A stretch of 64,000 nt of DNA from Austropuccinia psidii (taxonomy: Eukaryota > Basidiomycota > Pucciniomycetes > Pucciniales > Sphaerophragmiaceae). The notes beneath the pieces were generated by a model. The model did not search any database. It saw only the letters and a program-made list of their open reading frames with translations, and was not told the DNA's origin. Made by a program: the position numbers and the translations under genes. Positions 10,094 through 20,139 of this stretch are shown piece after piece. The stretch is taken from assembly GCA_023105745.1 (NCBI GenBank), contig JALGQZ010000016.1, forward strand, positions 29,877,154 through 29,941,153, in the 5' to 3' direction. The stretch's first letter is position 1. The number at the start of each line of letters is the position of its first letter.

Positions 10094-12767
10094 ATGCTTC
10101 AACCCCCCACTGAAGGTGAATTTCAGACCCTTGAGCTTCTTTGGCAACATGTGCATAATGTTGCCAGGGCTCAGGGGTATGCTGTGTCCACCTTGAGGTC
10201 CAATATGACCCACAACCAAATTGAAATATGTTGTGACAGGTCTGGCACCCCAAATCCCAACAAAAGCCCCTCCAAAACAGTCACCTCAAGAAAGCTTGAC
10301 TGTCCTTTTAGACTTTATGCCAGGAAATATGCCAAGAGTACCACTTGGACTCTTAAAGTCAAAAATCCTGAACATAGCCATGATGCCACTGAAAATATCA
10401 TGGCACATCCTGCTTTCAGGAAATTCAATGAGCAAGAAACATCCCAAATTGCTCAAATGTCTGAATCACTGCTCATGCCAAGGCAAATTCAGGCGCAATT
10501 ATGCAGCCAGAGGGAGTCTGACAGGCCTGTAATCCTTCAAGACATTTACAACCAAGTCAAGAAAATCAAGAAAGACAAACTGCAAGGCAGAAGGCCCATT
10601 GATGCTCTTATTGACACTCTCAAAGAAGAAAATTTTGTTTGGTCCTATGCAAGGGATTCTGAGGGACACATTACCTCCTTGGTTTTTACTCACCCCTTGG
10701 CCATAAAACTTCTTCATGGCTTTCCTCATGTCATTCTTATGGATTGTACTTATAAAACCAATCAGTACAAAATGCCCCTTTTTCATATTGTTGGATTCAG
10801 CTCAACAAATAAGACCTTTTCTGGGGCTTTTTGTTTGATGAAGAATGAAAATGAAACTTCATATACTTGGGCATTAAATAAATACATTGAAAAGGTCCTC
10901 AACAACACAAATCTTGTTCCCCCTCCAGTTATTGTTATTGACAGGGATATGGCCTTGAAAAACTCTATTAAGAAGCTCTTCCCAGACTCCAAAGTCATGC
11001 TATGCATTTGGCACATCAACAAGTATGTATCTGCTCATTGCATGAAGAAGATTGGTCATGGAACTGATTTTGAAAATTTTATGGGCCTTTGGAATCAAGT
11101 AATATACTTCTTCACTTTATTTCATTTTATTTCACTTTTTTTCTTATTATTGTCTTTATTAATGACTTTGGGATTCTTTTCTCAGCTTATTTATCCACCC
11201 ACTGAAAAGTCTTTCAAAGACAACTGGAAGAAGCTTCAAAAGCAAGTTAAAAATGCTGAGGTCTTGCAGTATTTGGAAAATACCTGGATTCCTCTAAAGG
11301 AGTATTATGTGCCAGCCTGGACCAACCACCATTGCCACCTGGGTGTGGGCTCCACCTCCAGAGTTGAAGGTGCCCATGCCATGGTTAAACTTTGGCTCCA
11401 AAAGTCCACTGGTACTCTCCTGGAGGTAGTCAGGGCTCTCCACATGGCATTAAGAAAACAATTTATTGAAATAATCAACAGAATTGCCAAAGAAATGATT
11501 GTCCATGTCAAGAATTTTCCTCCACACATCTGTGCCCTCAATGGCAAGGTGTCTCATTATGCTCTTCAGATTGCCTTTGAAAATTTCAAAACAAAATTTC
11601 CTCTAAATGAAAAATGCACCAACAAATACAACAATTATAAAGGCATTCCTTGCAAGCATAAGACCCAAAAGGCATTTGCCAAGCGCCAAAGGCTTGAATT
11701 ATCAGGCTTCCATCCTCAATGGCATTTGAATTTTCCTGTGAGGGTTTTTTAATTTCTTCTTATTATTTTTTTTCTTATTAACTGATTTTATTTGTCATAT
11801 TCTTCTCAGACTGGTTTTCAAGGTGATGATCAAAGTGTTGAAAAAGAAAGAAAGAATGAAGCCAAGAAAATATTTGAAGACATTGGGGAAGACCTGTTTC
11901 AAAGACCAATGGCAGAAATCACTCCAATACTCCAACATTTTCAAGATGTTTTGACTGGAAAAGTCCCATTTGATCAAATTCCCAAGAGTCAAGAGGATGA
12001 TCAATATTATGAAGACCCTCTAGAATGCAAGAATATCCGTGGAAGACCCCAAGGAGCCAAGAATAAAAACAAAAGAGAACCTTCAAGATTTGAAATTATT
12101 GAAAGTCAATCCAAGAGAAGAGGAAGACCCCCATCAAAAGTGACCAGCATAAAAACTTCAAGATCCCAGTCAAATGTACCCTCTCTAATTATGGAAGTGT
12201 ACTCATCTGAAGATTCTGAAGATTTGGAGGACTCATTATCTAATTCCATTAGTTCATCAGATTCACTACCCTCAGCAACTGAATTAAATAAATCAGAAGT
12301 AACCCTTAGAAGGTCCAGAAGATTGGAAATTGGAAGCAAAACATCACAAAGAAAACTACACAAGCCTGCCACCAGTTTGAATATCTATGATGCAATTGAC
12401 TTGACCTGTGAGCATTGTCAAAGCAATTATCATACAAGTGATGAATGCTCCAAGCTGTTTGTGAGTTTCTGATTCTTTTTAATGTAATTTTATGTTGTTT
12501 ATTTTGATATTTATTCATTTTTTGAACTTATTTTATCAGATAACTGGCTCAGAAGACTTTCCCAAGTTTATATTGAAATACACCTTCAAGGCCATCAATG
12601 TCCAGGGTGATGGAAACTGTGGCTACAGAACAGTATCCCACTTCATTTACAAGACTCAAGATCAATGGGCTGATGTCAGAGGTGACTTGGCTGAAGAAAT
12701 TAACCAAAATCAATACCTTTATGAAGCCATGAACACCTTAATTCCCTCAGTATCTTCTTATTTGTAA
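10094..12767 (+). CDS. MULE transposase with AT-hooks, CCHC knuckle and OTU domain (OTU cut short by a stop)
   Basis: Exons 10094-11098, 11186-11737, 11810-12460 and 12540-12767 give 811 residues. Start: the ATG at 10094 precedes the first domain; the same frame is open upstream to 9,629 but that part is low-complexity. Residues about 40-105 hold a Cys/His FAR1/FLYWCH-type DNA-binding domain ending HSH. The MULE DDE core follows: Asp217 (LMDCTYK), Asp283 (VIDRDMA, Asp285 adjacent), CIWHIN, and Glu396 (RVEGAH), so all three catalytic residues are present. GIPCKHK resembles the end of a SWIM zinc motif. Two AT-hooks RGRP lie at 596-599 and 623-626, a CX2CX4HX4C knuckle at 719-732, and the OTU signature DGNCGYR from Asp760 with Cys763. 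TAA at 12,765-12,767 ends the protein before the OTU histidine. Intron 1 (87 bp) is in frame without a stop, so it could be retained. Confidence 0.82.
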
Positions 12768-13073
12768 AGAATTGAATGGTATGAAGATGTTGGCCAGGCT
12801 CCAAAAAGCAAGTGGATGTCCATGCCTGATATGGGGGATCCAATTGCAAATAAGTATAAAAGACCAGTTTTCTTTTATTCCACAGCCCAATCTTTTTCTT
12901 TTTTCCCTTATTTCTGTCCTCCAAATGATAATCCCCCCATTTTCATCTGCTTCTTGAATAGTTGTGCTCATTTTGTTCCTTTGAACATCATCATTTCTAA
13001 AGTTTATCCAGTCCCCCCCCATTACTGTGAACTGGGAGATTCATGCCCAAAAACAAGCCCTGGGGTGGGCTGA
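12768..13073 (+). pseudogene. continuation of the OTU domain after the nonsense codon
   Basis: Directly after the TAA, the same frame stays open for 101 codons and reads as the second half of the OTU domain. WMSMPDMGDPIA is followed by a hydrophobic strand and CAHFVPL, whose histidine (codon at 12,969) fits the catalytic histidine of OTU proteases. No base is inserted or lost, so a single substitution at 12,765-12,767 would explain the break. I see no intron that would remove the stop while keeping the conserved residues. Confidence 0.75.
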
Positions 13074-13284
13074 TAAATTTAAGAAACACAGAATGTTGTA
13101 TTTGTCCAATCTTCCTCCCCCCTCTCAGAAAAAACCCACTATTTTGGAGGTTGATTCTGATTGAATGATTTTTGTATATACAATTTATGCCAATTATCCC
13201 CCTCCTCAGTCATATTTATTGCTTAAATCCCACCTCAGTCTCATTTTATATCAAACATGTGGAACTTTTGTACTTGAAAATAGT

Positions 13285-13660
13285 CATATTACACACAAGA
13301 GAAAAAACAGTTAAAAAAAAACACTCATTGCGCCTTCACTTGTTGTCCCACCCAAAAAATTTTCCCAATTCATGAGCTTCTGGTTCTTTATTGTCCAGAT
13401 TGAACTTTTTAATTTAAAAAAAAATGAAGGAAATTCATAAGTGGGAAGTTATTAAATTCACTTCTTAAAAATAGGCATATTACAATGACGGGAAAAAACA
13501 TTTGAAAAAAAAACCCTTTTTGCGCCTTCACTTGTCCCACCCAAAAAAAATTCCAAAATTATGGTATTCTGGTGCTTTATTCTTCACATTGAACCCTTCC
13601 TTTTTAAAAAGAAATTAAGGAAATTCATAAGTGGGAAGATTTTAAATGAATTTTTGAAAA
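13285..13660 (+). repeat. tandem duplication in the MULE 3' region (two units of about 190 bp)
   Basis: CATATTACA, GCGCCTTCACTTG, CCCACCCAAAAAA and AAATTCATAAGTGGGAAG each occur twice, about 190 bases apart (for example 13,431 and 13,621). The related element at 62-63 kb has only one unit. Confidence 0.8.
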
Positions 13661-13828
13661 AGATATGCCATTTTGGCATATTGGCCAAATTGGTGAAATT
13701 TGGCAAAAAAGAAAATTTTGAAAAAATTTGTGCTTATTGACATGCCAAGTCGGGAAAAATATGGCAAAAAAAAATTAAAAAAATTCTCAAAACTGAGCCT
13801 GAGGAATTTTTTTTGAAAATCAAGGTCA

Positions 13829-13906
13829 CTTACGTGTTTTTACCATAAATTGGTAAAAACATGTAAGGGCTTACATGTTTTTACTAAAAGCTTACGTGTG
13901 TTTACC
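13829..13906. repeat. four subterminal repeats at the MULE right end
   Basis: CTTACGTGTTTTTACC (13,829), its inverted form GGTAAAAACATGTAAG (13,852), CTTACATGTTTTTACT (13,870) and CTTACGTGTGTTTACC (13,891) are versions of one 16-base motif in both orientations. Spaced 18-23 bases apart, they suit transposase binding sites. The left end has at least one copy in its inverted repeat. Confidence 0.8.
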
Positions 13907-13913
13907 AACACCC

Positions 13914-14466
13914 AAATTAAATTAAATTAATTTTTTTTTTTTTTTGTATTTTTCTTTGAAGTGTTTTATTTAATATATAAAATCATCTTAAAAAATGATT
14001 TAATAATAATTTAATAATTTTTTTTTTTTTTATCAATTCATAAATAATTTTTTTTTTGTTGATTATTAATTATATAATATAAATTCCAATTAATTATAAT
14101 TAAAAAAAAAAATTAAAAATTAAAGAAAAAATAAATCAATTTGAAAAATATATATATATAAGATAGATTAATTTAATTATTATTAGTTTTAAGTTATTTT
14201 AGGAATTAGAATAAAATTTCACAATAAAAATCTAAAAAAACATTATTGAGAAAAAATTAAAAAATATAAATAAAATACCCTTGATTTTTTTGTTTTTTTG
14301 GTTGAATTAAGATTGTGGAAACTTTAATTTAAGTGTGTTCAAATTAAAGAGAAAGGTAATTCTAACAATTAAAATTTAATTGATAAAAGTTTTAACTCAT
14401 TACTTTGATGTTTCCAGTTTGATCTTTCTTGATAAGTTTATTTCAAATATTTTTTTCCTTTTTTCA
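13914..14466. repeat. AT-rich low-complexity DNA
   Basis: Starts with the TTAAA repeat and runs through A/T-rich sequence with a short TA run near 14,150. No gene seen. Confidence 0.7.
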
Positions 14467-14700
14467 TTCTTTTCTTTATTTTTGTTTATTTTTTGTTTAT
14501 TTTTTGTTTATTTTTTGTTTATTTTTTGTTTATTTTTGTTTATTTTATTTATTTTTTATTTATTTTTTACTTATTTTTTATTTATTTTTTCTTTATTTTT
14601 TCTTTATTTTTTCTTTATTTTTTCTTTATTTTTTCTTTATTTTTTCTTTATTTTTTCTTTATTTATTATTTATTTTTTTTTATTTTTTTTATTTTTTGGG
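14467..14700 (+). repeat. T-rich microsatellite
   Basis: Successive short arrays of TTTATTTTTTG and TTTATTTTTTC units. The open frames across it, made of Phe, Leu, Tyr and Ile, are products of the repeat and not genes. Confidence 0.9.
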
Positions 14701-16024
14701 CTTTCCTTATTTTATCAGTAGAACATACTCAAAAGGAAAGAAGAATTAATCCCATGAGTCAGTTCAAAAAAATATATATATATATTCGTCAATGATTTCA
14801 TGAATTCAATTTAATGATGGAATTTGTTAATCATAGCTATTCTAGATTGGTGATAAGGATTCTGTGTTTATTCCTAGTAATTCTTGAGGAAATATTCTGT
14901 TATTGAATAAAGATCTTTACTATTTGCATGATATAGAATACTAATTTGGACAAGAAGATTATTTACAATTTTAATCTGAAAAATCAAATCATACCCCTAG
15001 AAAATTTCCTGGTGATATCTTCTTCAGAAGGGGACATTGAGAAGTAATTCCAATTATAAGGTAGATGTTGAGTTTCTTGATCTTTCCTCAAGGGATGGAA
15101 ACATTAGCTTTCTTTAAAATGCCTAATTTATATAAATATTATGGTCTCCTCAATCTAAATCCCATTTCATTGGCATTGTTTTCTGGATATTCCATTACTA
15201 ATATGGACTTTTTTAATGAATTTTTCAATGTACAGTCTCATGTGATGCCTTTCATGGAGTACTACCTAGGTGCTATAGCCTCAGAAAATCCTTTTTCCAT
15301 GATATAAGCTATCTTCATGGGTTAAATTTTAAGTAAAGAATTGACTAAACAGAGTACGTTTACTAAACCAACATTAGGAAGCTTTTGATAAGGTGAAATA
15401 TAGGCAGAATTATCTTAGAATAATTGAAAGAAATCATTGACATAAAAGCATTTATATTAATCATGTCTTCAATATAGTTTCAATGATAATAAATACATTT
15501 TCTCATGTAAATATCCAAGCCCAACTAAATTTAGCAATGCTGTCTGAATTTTTAATCTTATATGTATCATAGGCACTTACAAGTACATTTTCCAATTTTG
15601 TCAAAAATACACAATTTTTTGAGAATATACATCAAACATTACTTTTTTGAATCCCTCATTCTCATGAAGCTTTTATGATTTCATCAGGTGACTATTATTG
15701 AAATTTTATCTCATACTAATCAGGGAAATTGATGGTTGTGTCAAAATTTAAATTTTACTCTTTTTTTGTGCAAGAAATGTATAAATATAATTGTTTACAA
15801 AGAGTTATAGCTAAGTTGACTATTCAAATTAGATTCAGTCCTATGAATATTTGTATTTTGTATTATTTTCAACAAATGCATATTTAATCAAAACCTTTGA
15901 GCCAATGTTATTTTTCTTCAAAGCTCAATTCATTTTTTTCAGCATGTTCTGTAATACCATTAATGATACAGATACTTGATGTGAAAAATTAGGTTTATAA
16001 AATTTTGGTCCCAAGATCATTCAG
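14701..16024. other. AT-rich stretch, probably decayed Harbinger flank
   Basis: An 80-codon plus-strand frame at 15,065-15,307 has no recognised motif. On the minus strand this interval lies downstream of the Harbinger block at 16.0-16.5 kb and probably holds its decayed 3' end. Confidence 0.35.
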
Positions 16025-16550
16025 AAGAAATTTTTGAGTCATCCAAAAGTGTGTTCCACCACCAATCAGTAGTATGAATATGTCAACAATGATTGTACCC
16101 AATATCTGAGTGAAATTAACTTGTTGAAGGAGGTATAAATTTGTATTTTACTTAATATTTTTTCTTCAATTACCAGGATATCTAAGTCCACCAATTGAGT
16201 CATGGATCATTGGGAATCTTGGCACATTGATAAAATAAATTTCAGTATGTCAGTGATATGCAAAAAACACAGCTTTCATATAGGGATCCTGAAAGGAGCT
16301 ATACACCTAAATCAAATGAAACCAGATATTTGAGGCTCATATGATAAAATCAAACACACTAAAATTGAAAGATTTCTCACAGCCATAAGCTACAAGCTAA
16401 AATAAAACTTAGTGATACCCTTTTATATCAACATAAACATTAAATTTACCTTTGGATAGTGTAATAATAGGAAGATGTGTAAAATCAATAGCACCAATAA
16501 TACCAGAAATAACTTGAATTTCATGAAAATATTGTTAATTATTATTCCAC
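16025..16550 (-). pseudogene. PIF/Harbinger-type transposase relic, copy 2
   Basis: The minus strand near 16,500 reads IHEIQVISGIIGAIDFTHLP, matching the first catalytic block of animal- and fungal-type Harbinger transposases (G-x-x-G-A-x-D-x-T-H). It is followed by a KGYH block (near 16,430) like the RKGYHS segment of the family. At about 16,025-16,065 the same strand reads VVEHTFG, a stop, then LKNFF, matching the C-terminal R-x-V-E-x-x-F-G-x-L-K block. The distance is right for one gene, but stops and shifts break it. It differs from copies 1 and 3, which have the IGILKGRW-type C-terminal block, so it probably represents another Harbinger lineage. Confidence 0.65.
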
Positions 16551-16629
16551 CTATTTTAATCATGAACTTGTGTTAGGGTTATACTATTAAATGAGAAATT
16601 ATAATACAATTGTCATTGGTGGTAGGGAA

Positions 16630-17791
16630 TGTGAGGCTGTGAGGTATGTATGACATACCCATAAGGCGAAAAATAGTATTTTATACATTTGGTTCATTTG
16701 AAAATTGAATTTTGAAGTGGTTTTATAAAGAATAATGATCAAAATTTACTATATATTTTCTTTTTTATAAAAAAATTTCTGATTATTATGTTATTTTTTG
16801 ATTCTACACAAAAAATAACCTAGGGTAGATCCATAGGGTGTTATACCAAAAAGTGGCTATTTTGACTGTTATTGGAGGATTTAAGAATCTCACAGTAAAA
16901 TTACACAATTCAAAAAATCTTGATAAAATTTTCAACTTGTTAAGCTTAACCTTGATTTTGAAGTTGCAAAAGGTTTATTTAAAATTACAAAAATTATGTT
17001 AAAATTGAGGTGTTGTGTATAGTTACTGAATTGGCTAGCAATTTCCCATAAAGGCTGTAAATGATGCCTGAGATAGATTGAAACTTTATTAAAGACATTG
17101 TATGGCTTTAAATAGATAACTTGGCAAAATCCATGCAAAAGGTGGGACAAAGGGAAAAACGGAAAAAAGTGTCAGGGTACCCAGCTTTTGGGATATGCAA
17201 GAATCTAAATAAGGTTATCCTTGTTTATTGAAGAATATCTAACCACATTAAAGCCTTAAGATTAGAAATTAATTGAAAATGAAAGTTTGAAGAGGTTTAT
17301 CCCCAATTTGGGCAGGAATTAAAAGCTTTCACAGGATAAATCCCTATATGAAGGCTTGTGATCAAGGTTTTAAGAACTTTCAAAGATTTCATAAGCTTAA
17401 AATTAAAGTTAGAATCTTGAAAACCTTATCAAATGTTAAGACTTAGTGTATATTGTTATTTTCATGTGGAAAAGTGAATAATTTAAAAATTAAGATAAAA
17501 TTCATTTCATGATTTAATTGCTTGAAGCTTTCACCCATATTACAATTAAATGTTATCTGTGTATAAGTAAAATTTCAAGTCTCTTTTATAGTTGTGATTA
17601 TTTAGTATTTAGATCTGAAAATACCTCTTTTAATTATTGTTAAAGAAAATTAAGATTTATAATAAAATTAATTAAAAATCTTATTTGAGAGATTTTTGGT
17701 TTGAAATTTATATTAAGTTTTAAAGAATAAATTTATAATAAATACTAATAACTGAGTATTAAAGCTGCTTGGAGTTAAGAATGACACTGGT
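16630..17791 (+). repeat. left part of an LTR-like unit split by the Gypsy element
   Basis: Begins TGTGAGGCTGTGAGGTATG with the hairpin-type terminus GGTATGTATGACATACC. It aligns along its length with the reverse complement of the unit at 25,142-27,256, for example at AAGAATCTCACAGTA and GACATTGTATGGCTTTAAA/GACATACAATGGCTTTAAA. It stops at 17,791, where the Gypsy LTR begins, and continues at 30,114. A purine-rich run (GGTGGTAGGGAA) precedes it. Confidence 0.7.
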
Positions 17792-19706
17792 TGTGAGCCT
17801 TGAGGTATATTTTACATACCCAAATGGCCCACAATCAATATTAAAATAGATTCTGAACTATGAACAGCTCATAATTCATTCATATATTCAAAATTAATTG
17901 TTTTTATTTTAGAAAATATGAAAAAATCGTTTGTGGGTAAGTAAATACATGGATTTACAGCCAAATATGGATTCTAGAAAAATATTCACCTAGGGTAGCT
18001 CCATAAGGTGAATAAGCTTAAATTAACTCTATAAGGTGTAATTTAACACAGCATCATCAATACCACATAAAAGAATTGTGAAAACTTTTGTTTTTCTCAA
18101 TTTTACACCAAAACAATGGAAATTTGAGAGATCCCATGTTACATATAGACTAATTATAGTTTCATGAATTTTTTGGAGCTTAAAAGTACTCTATTATTAT
18201 ATACAGCTTTCTTACACCCATAGTGGATATCAGTCTTGAAGCCTGAAATACTATTTTTGACATGAAAATAGCTAAGGGGGACAAAAGACATCAACAAGAG
18301 CTAGGGTACCCAACCTTTGGGACCTCTGAGGGGTGAATAGCTCTAAACCTTGGATTAATTGTTGATCTTGGCTCAATGGGTCCACTAGGAACTTTTTGAA
18401 ACCTGGTTACCAAGCTAAAATACCATTGATAAAATAGCAAATAAGCTGTCATTTTGACATGACAAGGAGGTAATGAGCAGCTCTGACTCCTGTGAACATG
18501 TCCATTATTAAGTATTTTTCATTGATAAGCCCTAAAAGAGTAATTAAAACAATTTTTGGACTAGCATCCATGAATTAACCTCATGGAAACCAGCTATTAC
18601 TGTCCTATTTGCTTTTCTACATAGAAATAGGGTAAAAATTTCAAAATTGCATTAAAAATACAATTATGAATAAATATTTGTGAAACCTTAAAGAAAAAGT
18701 AAGAGAGGGAAAATCAATATAAAGAAAAAAGTATTAATTCATAATTAAGATTAAAAGGCTTGCTTACAGTCCATTTTTGATGATTTCATGTGAAACACTG
18801 CATCTTCAAAAATTCACAGAAAATACACTTTGTGATGTAATTTCCAATAATATTGATAAATTTGAAAAAGAATTCTTATTTTTAAATATATAGATATTTA
18901 CAGTTGTCACCCTTTTATTTCTTAACCATAAATGGGTTTGTACTCATATAAAATCACTTAATTAAGTAATTATGATAATATTATGTGACAAAAAGTGATG
19001 TAATCCATAATAAAACAAAGGGAAATTGTTCCTAACTAATTTCATTTTATTTTTGTGCCATGGAATGCCTCTGTGAGATTTTTTTGAGTTAAAAGAGGCC
19101 CAATCTTTCTGTTTTTTCTAAACTATCCAATAATTGAGCTTTATCATTAATACCAACAAAGTAAGTATTAGTTGAAATCTTTCATTGAAGCATTTTTATA
19201 TCCAAAAATCAATAAAAAAACCATGAATTCCAAGAAATATAATACTTCAACTTGTAAATAGATATTAATTGCTCTATTACTGCTATTAAATAATTATTGA
19301 TTTCTTAAAGCCACAAATGATCCATAAAATCACTACCAATTCTTTTCAAGGTATTATTGGAGTATTAGTGAGTTTTTTGTTAAATTTTTGAAGAGTTTTC
19401 TTTAATTTTTTTAGTTTCTTCAAAAATTTATTACAATTACTCTTGAAAAATAGAATTAGCAATTAAAATAATTTATATTATTTTGATAAGAAGTCTTATT
19501 ATCAATACCTCTTGTAATTTATTCTAGTTGAAAATTAATGCTTACTGTTATAATGAATAGTAGTGTATAGAAAGTAAATAGAATAATTAAGAAATTAATT
19601 ATTCATTTGTTGTTATAATAAATTAATTTATTATATCTAATAATAACAGTCATAGTACTTTTGGTTGATAGTAATATTGTCAAGAGTTTCATAGAAAAAT
19701 CTTACA
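17792..19706 (+). repeat. left LTR of the Gypsy element
   Basis: Begins TGTGAGCCTTGAGGTATA and ends AATCTTACA. It shares with the right LTR, in order, TTTTACATACCCAAATGGCC, CATGGATTTACAGCC, GCTAAGGGGGACAAAAGACA and the terminal TCATAGA...ATCTTACA. CTGGT precedes it. Confidence 0.88.
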
Positions 19707-20139
19707 TTTGGGGGGCCAGTCATGTTTTTTCAACCTTGAACCCTTAATTAATATATTGTTAAGCTTTAAAATATATTAATTTCATTCTGAAGTAAGATTG
19801 TAATTATTTTTGAAATTGTTTGAAAAATATTTGTCATTGAGGAATTCGGATCAATTTTATACTCTTTGAAATATGTCTTTTTCAAATCTAAAAAATTATA
19901 AGATTCTTCTTTGAATTACTTTGAGCTCATTCTTACTTGAAAATACTAGATTTCAATTTTTTTGATATAAGTAATAAATAAACCTTTTATAAATTCTTAG
20001 AAAATAAATTAAAAGTTTTGTTTTACTTAAAGATTTTTCTAGAATCCTTAATCAAGTATATTGTAGCTGGAAATAAGCTCATTAAGAGATATATCACCAG
20101 TCCAAAATATTTAGAGGCATAATCTGAAGAGAGTATTTA

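Larger units (their letters stand above)
9566..13913 (+). mobile_element. MULE (Mutator-like element) encoding a transposase-OTU fusion
   Basis: The left end begins GGGTGTTGGTAAAAACAC and the reverse complement of the right end begins GGGTGTTGGTAAACACAC, so the termini are inverted repeats. AAATTAAA lies directly outside both ends (9,558-9,565 and 13,914-13,921), an 8-bp target duplication as expected for MULEs, though the site is a TTAAA repeat and the match is therefore weak evidence alone. The element holds one gene (10,094 to 12,767, or 13,073 ignoring a nonsense codon), a 3' non-coding zone with a tandem duplication, and subterminal repeats at the right end. It is the best-preserved DNA transposon in the window. 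Confidence 0.85.

Noticed and set aside
14380..14795. Three overlapping 100-113 codon frames rich in Phe, Tyr, Leu and Ile
   Set aside because: They are translations of the T-rich microsatellite and have no independent coding signal.
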